Below, in pieces: positions 50,427 through 59,515 of a stretch of DNA of 64,000 bases; position 1 is the first letter of the stretch; every line of letters begins with the position of its first letter. Both the position numbers and the translations under genes were made by a program. The notes beneath the pieces were generated by a model. That model saw only the letters and a program-made list of their open reading frames with translations. It was not told where the DNA came from and ran no database searches. The stretch is taken from assembly GCA_900541925.1 (NCBI GenBank), contig UQMB01000014.1, positions 10,105 to 74,104 on the forward strand. Reading direction: 5' to 3'. This DNA comes from an uncultured Bacteroidales bacterium (GTDB lineage: Bacteria > Bacteroidota > Bacteroidia > Bacteroidales > UBA932).

Positions 50427-51199
50427 TACCTCAACAGTTCTTCAAGCGAGACTGATCCGGAAGTCTTGTCGTCGCGATATTTCACTATCACCGGACAGTA
50501 GAGGCTCACTCCGCTCCCGGCACCGGGGCCCTTGCTTACGGGCCTGCTCCCGGACACGACCACCGCCCCGCGGGGCACCACAACCCTGCCGTCCGCATTG
50601 CGCGGCACGAATTCTCCCGTAGTGGCATCATACAGGGCCGTCGAGGCTGTGATGATGACCCCGGAGGCTATCACCGCCTGCTCCCGGACAATCGTGCCCT
50701 CGTAGATGCCGCAGTTGCCGCCGACGAAGGCTCCGTCTTCGATGATGGTCGGCATCGCTCCGGCCGGTTCAAGCACGCCGCCGATCTGGGTGGCGGCCGA
50801 GATGTGGATGTGGCAGCCGACCTGCGCACATGAGCCTATGGTGACGTGGCTGTCCACCATCGTCCCCTCGCCGACATACGCCCCGACATTGATGTAGGAC
50901 GGCGGCATCACGATGGCTCCGGGTGCAAGGTATGCACCCCTGCGGATGCTGGTGCCGCCCGGCACTATTCGAACACCGTCTTCCTGCCGGAAACCGCGTA
51001 CAGGGTAGGTGTCTTTGTCGAAGAACGGGAACTGCCCGGCGCTCATGTCTGTAATCTTGCCGAGACGGAACCCGGCCAGAATCACCTCCTTGACCCAGGT
51101 GTTGACTTTCCACTCCCCGCCTGTCTTCTCGGCGACACGGAGTTCCCCCGTCTCAAGGGCGGCAAGGACCTCATTGAATCTCTCAAGCGTCACTTCCAT
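50426..51199 (-). CDS. dapD: Tetrahydrodipicolinate N-succinyltransferase
   Basis: Transfers succinyl from succinyl-CoA in the succinylase branch of lysine synthesis. 257 residues with the left-handed beta-helix of hexapeptide repeats (GTSIRRGAYLAPGAIVMPPS, VGAYVGEGTMVDSHVTIGSC, GAFVGGNCGIYEGTIV). Overlaps dapA by 10 nt. Many Bacteroidota instead use the aminotransferase DapL and lack dapD. Confidence 0.96.
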   Translation of the reverse strand: MEVTLERFNEVLAALETGELRVAEKTGGEWKVNTWVKEVILAGFRLGKITDMSAGQFPFFDKDTYPVRGFRQEDGVRIVPGGTSIRRGAYLAPGAIVMPPSYINVGAYVGEGTMVDSHVTIGSCAQVGCHIHISAATQIGGVLEPAGAMPTIIEDGAFVGGNCGIYEGTIVREQAVIASGVIITASTALYDATTGEFVPRNADGRVVVPRGAVVVSGSRPVSKGPGAGSGVSLYCPVIVKYRDDKTSGSVSLEELLR

Positions 51200-52071
51200 A
51201 ATTCATCAAGGGTAAGGGACATTATCTCTTCTGTCTTCGGGCTGGCATCGGACAGCGGCGGGCGGACTTCTCCGCTCATCAGGCCAAGTTTCGCCATGGC
51301 GGCCTTGACAGGTATAGGGTTCGATTCCACGAAACAGTTTCTGAACAGCGGAGAAAGCCTGTGATGGAGCTCGCGTGCCTTGAGGAAATCTCCGCGCAGC
51401 ATAGCCTCCGTCAGAGCCTTGACTTCAGACGGCGCCACATTGGACGCCACGCTCACTACCCCCTGCCCTCCTGTCGCCATGAAGGCGAAAGTCATGTCAT
51501 CATCGCCGCTGAGCACGGAGAACCCCTCCGGAGCGCGGCGGATGATTTCGCTCACCTGCTGGTAATTCCCGGAGGCCTCCTTGGTCCCGATGATGTTCGG
51601 ACAGTCTTCGGCAAGCCTTATCGCCGTGTCCGCCGTCATGTTGGCACCCGTCCGACCCGGCACATTGTATATCACGACAGGCTTGTCGGCAGCTTCGCTG
51701 ACGGTTTTGAAGTAGCGGTACTGGCCCTCCTGTGTCGGCTTGTTGTAATAAGGGACCACGACAAGGTAAGCGTCCGCCCCGTGAGGGCCGAGCAGGCGGA
51801 TGTTGTCCAGCGTCCCCTGGAGGGAATTGGTGCCGCAACCGACCAGAAGCGGCAGGCCGCCCGAATATTTGCGCGTGATGTCAAGCAGGCGCAGCCTCTC
51901 CTCCGTCGAGAGGGTCGGGGTCTCGCCCGTGGTGGCAAGCGGCACGAGGAAATCCACCCCAGCCTCCACCTGCCTCACTATGCAGGACGCGTATGCGTCA
52001 TAATCCACTGCACCGCCCCGGAACGGAGTCACGAGAGCGGTTCCGCAACCTTGGAGATACAACTTGCTCAT
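51190..52071 (-). CDS. dapA: 4-hydroxy-tetrahydrodipicolinate synthase
   Basis: Condenses pyruvate with aspartate semialdehyde. 293 residues, TIM barrel. LVPLATTGETPTLSTEERLR, the catalytic Tyr in VVIYNVPGRTG, and the Schiff-base Lys in IIGTKEASGNYQQ are visible. Overlaps dapB by 4 nt. Confidence 0.97.
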   Translation of the reverse strand: MSKLYLQGCGTALVTPFRGGAVDYDAYASCIVRQVEAGVDFLVPLATTGETPTLSTEERLRLLDITRKYSGGLPLLVGCGTNSLQGTLDNIRLLGPHGADAYLVVVPYYNKPTQEGQYRYFKTVSEAADKPVVIYNVPGRTGANMTADTAIRLAEDCPNIIGTKEASGNYQQVSEIIRRAPEGFSVLSGDDDMTFAFMATGGQGVVSVASNVAPSEVKALTEAMLRGDFLKARELHHRLSPLFRNCFVESNPIPVKAAMAKLGLMSGEVRPPLSDASPKTEEIMSLTLDELWK

Positions 52072-52733
52072 AGTATCAGATCTTTAAATTCATGTACGCC
52101 TTCGAGCCCTTCCGTCATCAGCGCGGCGGTCACCGCTCCCTCGGCAAAGCCTTGCCGCGAGAATGCCTCGTGGGTGAAAGTCAGGCTGTCCACCTCGGAG
52201 CGAAGCTGGACGATGTGGGTCCCCGGCACCTCCCCTATGCGCTCGGAAGCGATCTTCGGCTTCTCCCCGAGGGCCGCCTCGATGATGCCGCCGACCGTCT
52301 TGGCCGTGCCGCTCGGAGCGTCAAGCTTGTGGATATGGTGAATCTCTTTGACATCCGGGGTATATCCGTGCCCCTTGAGCACGGTGCACGCGCGCTCCAC
52401 GGCGGTGAAGAATGCATTCACGCCAATAGAGAAATTCGATGCCCAGACGAGCGTGGCGCCGCTGCTGCGGAAAGCCGAGAAAACCTCTTCCTTGATGTCA
52501 TACCACCCCGTGGTGCCGACTACAACGGCCTTGAAGCGGCGCGCCAGGAACTCATAATTGGCCCTGAACGCATCCGGAGTCGTGAAGTCTATGCACACCG
52601 CGCCCGAGGTGATGTCCTCGGGGAGCGAGCACACGTCTTCCGTCGCGCACACCGGCTCAATGCCCCGGCTGCGCAGCACCGCCTCGACCATGTGCCCCAT
52701 CTTGCCGTAACCGCTGATCACTGTCTTTATCAT
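52068..52733 (-). CDS. dapB: 4-hydroxy-tetrahydrodipicolinate reductase
   Basis: 221 residues from the ATG at 52733; short compared with the usual 240-270. The nucleotide loop ISGYGKMGHMVEAVL starts the protein, and the substrate motif EIHHIHKLDAPSGTA with the catalytic His and Lys follows. The -7 element TAATTTTG ends 5 nt before the start, so an mRNA without leader is predicted. First gene of dapB-dapA-dapD-dapF. Confidence 0.96.
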   Translation of the reverse strand: MIKTVISGYGKMGHMVEAVLRSRGIEPVCATEDVCSLPEDITSGAVCIDFTTPDAFRANYEFLARRFKAVVVGTTGWYDIKEEVFSAFRSSGATLVWASNFSIGVNAFFTAVERACTVLKGHGYTPDVKEIHHIHKLDAPSGTAKTVGGIIEAALGEKPKIASERIGEVPGTHIVQLRSEVDSLTFTHEAFSRQGFAEGAVTAALMTEGLEGVHEFKDLIL

Positions 52734-52738
52734 GGTCA

Positions 52739-52772
52739 CAAAATTAGCATTATTTTTCGACTGTCCTGTCAA
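52739..52772 (-). promoter_or_regulatory. Promoter of the dap operon, leaderless arrangement
   Basis: Minus-strand TAATTTTG (52746-52739), an exact -7 match, lies in the 16-nt gap between the hydrolase and dapB; a TTG (52772-52770) is 23 nt upstream, longer than the ideal spacing. Confidence 0.5.
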
Positions 52773-53946
52773 ACGAGGCGATCATGGCGCGCAGGGCCGC
52801 GCTCCCCATAATCGTGCCTTCCGGAAGTTTCCGCTCTTCCCCGAACACATACATCTCCACCGCCGGTTCCACGACTGTCGCGGACTCATCATATCTTCCG
52901 TCCTTATAGACCCGCGACGCGTCAAGGCTCCAGCGCCTGCGGACAAAATCATAGACGGCAAGGCGCTTGCTCAGGCCGTAATCGTGGCCTTCTGAGGCGA
53001 GATGCACATTCTCAACATTGTCTTCCGCCCCATATAGCCCGTACATCTTCTGAAGATAAGGGAATTCGACTTCCGGGACATTCTTCGTCCAGTCTTCCCC
53101 GTCGGAAACGATAAGAAGAGGCTTCGGGGCGAAGGCCGCACAGAATTCGACATTGTTGGTCCGCGTGCCGTCCGGCAGGATATGGACGGGGCGGCCGCTC
53201 TCGCACGGGCATCCGCCATTGAAATGGGCGGAGACCATGACGACAGGAGCGCTGAGCGTCACACGGTCATCTATCGCCGCTATTATCATCACTTGGGAGC
53301 CGCCTCCGGAAGCCCCGGTCGCTCCGACGCGGGTGAGGTCCACCCATTCTTGAGCGCAGAAATAATCCAGGATCCGCACGCTCTGCCAGGTCTGCATGAT
53401 AATGGCCAGGTCCGTGCGGTGATCCTTGGGGTCGAACGCGAGAGCGGATTCTCCCCATGCCCACATGTCATAACTGAACACTGCCACGCCCATCCTCGCG
53501 AGAGTCGCACAACGCAACTGCTGGTCCGGGCGGTAGCGGCCCCGTTCGTCGGGGATGGAATTGTCTTCATTGTTGTAGAAGTGTCCATGAGGGGAGAGCA
53601 TGAACGGAATCTTCCCCTTATATCTGGCTGGCATGTACAACGAACCGCTCACCCAAACCCCGGGGAGAATTTCGAGAGCCATGTTCTCCACGCGGTAGCC
53701 TTTATATGTGCGGCGGTTGGAGCTGACTGTGCGGATTTCGGTCTTGGGGAATCTGTCTATCCCGAGGGCGGTGATGATGTTGCTCCGGAGTTCCGCCTTG
53801 CGTCCCTCCCATTTCGGGACGGAATCGTACTCCGCCGCTGATTTCTCCAGCGCACGCCGTCCCTCTTCCTCATCAGACCGCTGTGCACAAAGCGTCATGC
53901 AGGCGGACACGGCGAGCATGGCCGTCAGAAAAAGCTTCTTCTTCAT
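52750..53946 (-). CDS. Exported alpha/beta-hydrolase (acetyl-xylan-esterase-like)
   Basis: 398 residues with a signal peptide ending near LCAQ (residues 1-22). SPHGHFYNN for the oxyanion hole, the nucleophile Ser in TGASGGGSQV, DGEDWTKNVPE with the likely acid, and EGHDYGLSK with the His give a complete catalytic triad. It resembles the periplasmic AXE1/CE15-related hydrolases used on plant polysaccharides. No polysaccharide-utilisation genes are near, so the substrate is unknown. It ends 16 nt before dapB but is probably independent. Confidence 0.8.
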   Translation of the reverse strand: MKKKLFLTAMLAVSACMTLCAQRSDEEEGRRALEKSAAEYDSVPKWEGRKAELRSNIITALGIDRFPKTEIRTVSSNRRTYKGYRVENMALEILPGVWVSGSLYMPARYKGKIPFMLSPHGHFYNNEDNSIPDERGRYRPDQQLRCATLARMGVAVFSYDMWAWGESALAFDPKDHRTDLAIIMQTWQSVRILDYFCAQEWVDLTRVGATGASGGGSQVMIIAAIDDRVTLSAPVVMVSAHFNGGCPCESGRPVHILPDGTRTNNVEFCAAFAPKPLLIVSDGEDWTKNVPEVEFPYLQKMYGLYGAEDNVENVHLASEGHDYGLSKRLAVYDFVRRRWSLDASRVYKDGRYDESATVVEPAVEMYVFGEERKLPEGTIMGSAALRAMIASFDRTVEK

Positions 53947-54052
53947 AAATGATTATGCTATAAAACTATACTACTCAGTTGAATCATGAAAACGCGGCGC
54001 ATTCAAGCCCGGACAAAAGGGCGGACAAGAGGACATTGCGGACTCTCATAGG

Positions 54053-55036
54053 TTAAAGGCCTAACAAAGAGAATATCCGGATATAGTTCTCGACGGCGGC
54101 GGCGATTTCCGCCATCGAGACGCACTCATTGTCCCTGTGCGCCGTCAGAATCGAGCCCGGGCCGCATATCATCTTGTGAGCGAACCCGTCCAGATGCGGG
54201 GCGTCGCTGCCGAAAGAGACCGGCTGGGTCTGGAAGCCCGGCAAGGTATAATACTCGGCAGGAGAGTCGCCGCCACGCGGGCTGACCTCAATCTCAGGAC
54301 AGGCAAGCGCATCCATATAGGAGCAGACCTCTCGGTCGGAGGCAAAGGTCGTCCGGAAATACAGCCGGCAGTCAAGCGACGGGCTCAGGATATTCTGCGG
54401 GTTGTCGCTCCGCAGGAGGCCGACATTGAAACTCGTCTTCCCGAGAAGCGCGTCGTCTCCGAAATCCTTGGCGCGGAGGGCGTCCATGAAGTCGACGAAC
54501 ATCTCCACTGCGCTGCGTCCGAACTGCGGGTAGCCGGAGTGGCAGGCTTTGCCCTTGAAATGGATGTCGAATGACTTGGTGCCCTTCGAGGCGCTCGCCA
54601 TACAGTTGTCAGTAGGCTCGCCTATCACCAGGTACGGGGCGGTGAAGCCTGTCCGGGAGAACGCCTTGGCCCCGAAAGAGCCTGTCTCCTCCCCGCTCAG
54701 CAGCAGCAGTGCAAACCCGTCCAGCCCGCTCTCCGCAAGCGAGCGGCAGGCCGAATACATGGAGAAAATCTGCCCCTTGGCATCGCAGCTTCCGCGTCCG
54801 CGGACGATGTCCCCGTCGAAGACCGGGGCGATGTATGGAGGCACGGTGTCAATATGAGTGCAGAACACAAGCTTCGGCTCACCCCAGGAAAACAGGAGAT
54901 TCAAAGTGCCGTCACCGACCTCGTAGCGGGTCTTTCGCGGCGCGTCAAGATGCTCTTCCAGCCATAGCGCGAAGTCTCTTTCCATCCCTGAGGTGGAATC
55001 TATGGACAGCATCCGGCGGAAGAGTTCGGTCATCAT
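54053..55036 (-). CDS. M20-family metallopeptidase/deacylase (ArgE/DapE type)
   Basis: 327 residues from the ATG at 55036 (or the next at 55033), overlapping the thrA stop. Metal-site motifs: CTHIDTVPPY, GRGSCDAKGQ, LSGEETGSFGAK with the catalytic Glu, and GEPTDN. Such enzymes remove succinyl or acetyl groups from diaminopimelate or ornithine. Because DapD is present and no other dapE is in the window, a DapE (succinyl-diaminopimelate desuccinylase) role is plausible, but ArgE-like action on succinyl- or acetyl-ornithine cannot be excluded. Confidence 0.8.
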   Translation of the reverse strand: MMTELFRRMLSIDSTSGMERDFALWLEEHLDAPRKTRYEVGDGTLNLLFSWGEPKLVFCTHIDTVPPYIAPVFDGDIVRGRGSCDAKGQIFSMYSACRSLAESGLDGFALLLLSGEETGSFGAKAFSRTGFTAPYLVIGEPTDNCMASASKGTKSFDIHFKGKACHSGYPQFGRSAVEMFVDFMDALRAKDFGDDALLGKTSFNVGLLRSDNPQNILSPSLDCRLYFRTTFASDREVCSYMDALACPEIEVSPRGGDSPAEYYTLPGFQTQPVSFGSDAPHLDGFAHKMICGPGSILTAHRDNECVSMAEIAAAVENYIRIFSLLGL

Positions 55037-57207
55037 AGCAGCACATCCCTGATTATGCCGGAGGCGGCAAGCCTTACACCCTCTCCGGCTCCCCTTATGA
55101 CAAGAGGTGCGGAGTATTCGCTCTTGATGACGGTCACGTTCTCTGTACCGTTGAGCCAATAGAACGGACTGTCAGCGCTGACGCTCTCCATCTTGATCTC
55201 GGCACAGTACCCGAGTCTGGCAGAAGGGTCCCTGCGCAGGATGGCCACGAAGCGCTGGCGCTTGCCCTCCGCCGACAGGCGCTTCTCCTGCACCTGTATC
55301 CGGGACTCCATGGCCTCAAGCCTGGAGTAGAACTCCTCGACCGGACAGTCGAAGAACTCCCGGCCAAGCATAGGACTTATGCGGACATCGCTCTCTTCGA
55401 GCGGCACTCCGGCCTCGCGGGCGAGAATCAGCAGTTTGCGCAGCACGTCCCGACCACCCAGGTCGGTACGCGGATCCGTCTCCGAAAGCCTCTCCCTCTG
55501 CGCCTTGCGCAGAAGGTCCGCAAGGCTCTCCCCGCATTCAGGACGCTCGTGCGTAGTAAGCACATAGTTGAGCGTGCAGGAGACCACGGCCTCTATCGAC
55601 TCGATGCCGTCGCTGCAGTTGGCTCCGCTGGCGATGGACTCAAGTATAGGCAAAGATGTGCCGACCGTGGTGTCGTAGCGGAAGAAGGTCCCGTTCTCCC
55701 GCGCCGCGGCCTTGAGTGCGGCATATTGCACATAAGGCACGGCAAGTGAACGGCGGTTCGAGGTCACGACCCCGAGTCCGCTGCGGAACAGCTCCTCGTA
55801 TCGCAGGTAGATGGATTCGTCGTCCGTGCAGTCGATAAATACGGACTTGCGCGGGGCGGCCTGACAGACTGCCGTGATATATGCGCCGTCTGCGGCGCTT
55901 TCCCCCTCGCGGAGCCGCGAAGAGATGGAGTCTTCGTTGAGTCCGCGCATATCTATCTGATAGTTGCGGCTGTCCGACACTCCCACGATCCTTATCGTCC
56001 TCCCGAGACGGTCCTCTATCCTCTCGCGGCTGGCTGCTATCAGCCTCACAAGGGCCTTGCCCACAGCTCCGTATCCGGCGATGAACACATTGACCTCGGT
56101 GATGCTGCGGGACTCGAAGAACTCCCTGTGTATGGCGGACACGGACTCGCGGACAACAATCTGCCTGACATCGACGAAGAACACCGACGCCTCGCCACAG
56201 ACCTCGGAGAGCGGTTTGATGCCCGCCTCGGAAAGTGCTGACAGAATCCTTCCGGAAGCGGACTTGCGGCTCGCGACAGACTCTCCGACAAGACATATCC
56301 TGGAGACGCCCTCCTGCGGCAGCTCAAGGCTCGTCACGCCCAGCCATGACTCCGGGCCGCCGGGATGTATGTCACGCACGACCGTGCCCGGATTGCGCGG
56401 GTCGAAGGTGTTTTTGATGTTGATCGCTATGCCTTCCTGCATGGCGGGATGGACCGTAGGCGCATAGAGGACCTTGGCCCCGCCCGCAGCGAGTTCGAGG
56501 GCGGCATGGTATGAAATCTCCGGAATCGTGACCGCAGACGGGACGACCTTGGGATTGGCCGTCATCATGCCGGGCACGTCTGTCCAGATTTCAAGCGTAT
56601 CTGCCTTGAGCGCCGCAGCATAAAGCGCCGCGCTATAGTCCGACCCGCCGCGCCCGAGGGTGGTCAGACGGCCGTCCTCGTCAGAGGCGATGAATCCGGG
56701 CGCCACGAAAAGAGCGGTGTGAGGACACTCAGCCACGGCATCCCTTATGGCGGCGTAAGTCCAGTCCCTGTCAACCTCGCCGCGGCGGGTCCGTATCAGA
56801 CGCCTGGAGTCGAGCCACTGCGTGCTCACCCCGTCACAGGCGAACTTGCGGGCAATGATGACCGTCGAGAAAAGTTCCCCGAAAGTGACGCAGTCCTCAG
56901 AGGGCGCCGCCTGGAGCTCCCCGAAGAGGACATCCACCTCGGCGCTGACCGCCTGGCGCTCCTCTCCGGTGAAGAGCCGCTTCACAATCGCCTGGTGCCG
57001 CAGCCGCAGAGCCTCGATGAGGCTGTCCCTCTGCTCACCCTCCGGAAGGGAGGCTATCTTGATCAAGGCATCGGTGCAGCCGCTGACGGCGGAGCATACC
57101 AGCACCGCCCTGCCGGCGCGTACCGCATCGCCCACGATGTCCATCACGGACGAGATCCTGGTCGCGTCCGATACCGAGCTGCCTCCGAATTTAAGTACCC
57201 GCATCAT
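55033..57207 (-). CDS. thrA: Bifunctional aspartokinase/homoserine dehydrogenase, shortened
   Basis: First and third steps from aspartate to threonine and methionine. 724 residues against about 810-820 normally. Aspartokinase domain 1-290 (VLKFGGSSVSD, GRGGSDYSAALYAAAL, ANPKVVPSAVTIPEISYHAA); a single ACT-like stretch, about 295-370; homoserine dehydrogenase from about 370 (VFIAGYGAVGKALVRLI). The linker holds roughly one ACT unit rather than two, which may change feedback control. Overlaps murA and the M20 gene by 4 nt each. Confidence 0.95.
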   Translation of the reverse strand: MMRVLKFGGSSVSDATRISSVMDIVGDAVRAGRAVLVCSAVSGCTDALIKIASLPEGEQRDSLIEALRLRHQAIVKRLFTGEERQAVSAEVDVLFGELQAAPSEDCVTFGELFSTVIIARKFACDGVSTQWLDSRRLIRTRRGEVDRDWTYAAIRDAVAECPHTALFVAPGFIASDEDGRLTTLGRGGSDYSAALYAAALKADTLEIWTDVPGMMTANPKVVPSAVTIPEISYHAALELAAGGAKVLYAPTVHPAMQEGIAINIKNTFDPRNPGTVVRDIHPGGPESWLGVTSLELPQEGVSRICLVGESVASRKSASGRILSALSEAGIKPLSEVCGEASVFFVDVRQIVVRESVSAIHREFFESRSITEVNVFIAGYGAVGKALVRLIAASRERIEDRLGRTIRIVGVSDSRNYQIDMRGLNEDSISSRLREGESAADGAYITAVCQAAPRKSVFIDCTDDESIYLRYEELFRSGLGVVTSNRRSLAVPYVQYAALKAAARENGTFFRYDTTVGTSLPILESIASGANCSDGIESIEAVVSCTLNYVLTTHERPECGESLADLLRKAQRERLSETDPRTDLGGRDVLRKLLILAREAGVPLEESDVRISPMLGREFFDCPVEEFYSRLEAMESRIQVQEKRLSAEGKRQRFVAILRRDPSARLGYCAEIKMESVSADSPFYWLNGTENVTVIKSEYSAPLVIRGAGEGVRLAASGIIRDVLL

Positions 57208-58511
57208 TCTCTCTCTATCTTGGCTCCGAGCGCGTTGAGGCGCCCTTCTATGTTCTCATATCCCCTGTCTATCTGCTCAATGTTGTCTATCGTCGATGTG
57301 CCGTTGGCGGACATGGCCGCAAGAAGCATGGCGATACCGGCCCTGATGTCAGGGGATGTCATCCTGCCGGCCTTGAGACAGATCTTGTGGTCGTGGCCTA
57401 TCACCACCGCGCGGTGCGGGTCGCAGAGGATGATCTGCGCCCCCATGTCGATGAGCTTGTCCACGAAGAACAGCCTGCTCTCGAACATCTTCTGATGTAT
57501 GAGCACGCTTCCCTTGCACTGGGTGGCCACCACCAGCATCACGCTCAACAGGTCCGGGGTCAGGCCCGGCCATGGAGCGTCGGCGATGGTCATGATCGAA
57601 CCGTCGATGAAAGACTCTATCTCATAGCTCTCCTGCGAAGGGACATAGATGTCATCTCCGCGCTGCTCAAGCTTGACTCCGAGCCGGCGGAAGCACTCCG
57701 GGATTATGCCGAGATTGCTCCAGGAGACATTGCTGATGGTAAGTTCGCTCCGCGTTATCGCGGCCATGCCGATGAACGAGCCCACCTCGATCATGTCCGG
57801 GAGTATCCTGTGCTCCGTCCCGTGAAGAGATTCGACTCCGGTGATTGTGAGCAGGTTGGACCCGATTCCCTCGATCTTGGCACCCATCCTCACCAGCATC
57901 TTGCACAGTTGCTGGATGTATGGCTCGCAGGCCGCGTTGTAAATGGTCGTGACCCCCTTTGCGAGGGTGGCCGCCATCACTATGTTGGCCGTTCCGGTAA
58001 CTGACGCCTCGTCAAGAAGCATATAGCAGCCCTGCATGCTGCGGCCAGAAGACAGGCTGTAGGCACGTTTGGCCGTATCGTAGGCGCACTTGGCGCCAAG
58101 TTTCATGAATCCGTCGATGTGGGTGTCGACGCGGCGGCGGCCTATCTTGTCTCCGCCCGGCTTGGGGAAATATGCCTGCCCGAAACGGGACAGAACCGGT
58201 CCCACCACCATCACGGAGCCTCGCAACTGTGCGCAGCTGCGCACAAAATCCGCGCTGCGTATGTAGAATTCGTTGATGTGCCCGGCAGTGAACCTGTACT
58301 CTCCCTTGGAAAGGCGCTCCACAACGACACCCATGCTCTCAAGCAGGGCGATGAGGTTCTGGACATCCAGTATCTCGGGGACATTGGATATCGTTACCGG
58401 TTCAGGTGTAAGCAGGGTGGCGCTTATCACCTCCAGGGCCTCGTTCTTGGCACCCTGAGGCTCGATGGACCCGCTCAGACGGCGTCCTCCCTCTATGACG
58501 AATGAACTCAT
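57204..58511 (-). CDS. murA: UDP-GlcNAc 1-carboxyvinyltransferase (MurA, Asp type)
   Basis: First committed step of peptidoglycan synthesis. 435 residues; GAKNEALEVISATLL with the Lys and Asn of the active site, and SVTGTANIVMAATLA. The usual active-site loop PGGC-x-IG reads PGGDKIGRRRVDTHI here: Asp121 replaces the Cys that fosfomycin alkylates. This change is known in other naturally fosfomycin-tolerant MurA. Coupled to thrA (4-nt overlap) and to murB upstream (4-nt overlap). Confidence 0.96.
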   Translation of the reverse strand: MSSFVIEGGRRLSGSIEPQGAKNEALEVISATLLTPEPVTISNVPEILDVQNLIALLESMGVVVERLSKGEYRFTAGHINEFYIRSADFVRSCAQLRGSVMVVGPVLSRFGQAYFPKPGGDKIGRRRVDTHIDGFMKLGAKCAYDTAKRAYSLSSGRSMQGCYMLLDEASVTGTANIVMAATLAKGVTTIYNAACEPYIQQLCKMLVRMGAKIEGIGSNLLTITGVESLHGTEHRILPDMIEVGSFIGMAAITRSELTISNVSWSNLGIIPECFRRLGVKLEQRGDDIYVPSQESYEIESFIDGSIMTIADAPWPGLTPDLLSVMLVVATQCKGSVLIHQKMFESRLFFVDKLIDMGAQIILCDPHRAVVIGHDHKICLKAGRMTSPDIRAGIAMLLAAMSANGTSTIDNIEQIDRGYENIEGRLNALGAKIERE

Positions 58512-59515
58512 ATATGCTCTACTTCCGGAACAAGTTCAACACCAAAACGTTCCCGTACCGTGTCCACGACTCGTTTCTCAAGTGCAAGCACATCCGACGG
58601 GGTCGCCTCGCCGCTCCGGTTGACTATCACCAGCGGCTGTTTCTCATATACCGCGGCTCCGCCTTCGGATGCGCCCTTGAGGGAGCAGCTGTCTATCAGC
58701 CACGCGGCCGGTATCTTCACTCCGCCGTCGGGCAGGAGGTAATGCGGCGCGCTGCCGTCCGGGGATATGCGCCTGAACTCCTCCGCACTGACCACGGGAT
58801 TCTTGAAAAAGCTTCCGGCGCTGCCTGTCTCCTCCGGATCAGGGAGTTTGGAACGGCGGAGCTTGATGACCGCCTCCCTGACTTCCTGCGGGGACTGCGG
58901 CGTGTTTCCGCCAAGGGTCTCCAAAAGACCATGATATTCCACTCTCGGGCGAGGGGCGCGGCTTAGCCTGAAGAGCACGCTTGTGACGACATAGCGGCCC
59001 TTGTTCTCCTCTTCTTTGAACATCGACATCCTGTACCCGTAGCGGCATTCGGCGGCGCTGAACTTGACCTTCTTCTTCTCCTTGAGGTCAAAGCAGACCA
59101 CCCCGGAGATGATGTCCTTGACCTCAACCCCGTATGCGCCGATGTTCTGCACGGCGGCAGCCCCGACTTCCCCGGGGATAAGTGAGAGATTCTCCGCCCC
59201 CCAGAGTCCGTGCCGGCAGGTCTCGGAGACGAACGAGTCGAAGTTCACTCCGGCGCCGACCATCACCGGCACATCATCGAAGCCCACATCCACATACTTG
59301 ATGTACTCTATGTTGGAATGCAGTACCGTCCCCGGGAAATCTCCCGTAAAGAGCAGGTTGCTTCCCTCTCCGATATGCAGCAGCGGCTTGGGAAGACGCT
59401 CGAAATTGAGGCCCTCGAGTTCCTTTACGCTCTCGTACTCCACGAAACAGCTGCAGGACACCTTCATCCTGAACGTGTTAAGTGCGCCGAGATCATAATT
59501 GAGCTTGATTCTCAC
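58508..59515 (-). CDS. murB: UDP-N-acetylenolpyruvoylglucosamine reductase
   Basis: FAD enzyme after MurA in peptidoglycan synthesis. 335 residues, type I. LHIGEGSNLLFTGDFPGTVL, SLIPGEVGAAAVQNIGAYGV, RYGYRMSMF with the catalytic Arg, GSAGSFFKNP with the catalytic Ser, and a conserved C-terminal Glu region. It starts at GTG (59515) within the aspS stop (GTGA), a 4-nt overlap. Confidence 0.95.
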   Translation of the reverse strand: MRIKLNYDLGALNTFRMKVSCSCFVEYESVKELEGLNFERLPKPLLHIGEGSNLLFTGDFPGTVLHSNIEYIKYVDVGFDDVPVMVGAGVNFDSFVSETCRHGLWGAENLSLIPGEVGAAAVQNIGAYGVEVKDIISGVVCFDLKEKKKVKFSAAECRYGYRMSMFKEEENKGRYVVTSVLFRLSRAPRPRVEYHGLLETLGGNTPQSPQEVREAVIKLRRSKLPDPEETGSAGSFFKNPVVSAEEFRRISPDGSAPHYLLPDGGVKIPAAWLIDSCSLKGASEGGAAVYEKQPLVIVNRSGEATPSDVLALEKRVVDTVRERFGVELVPEVEHI

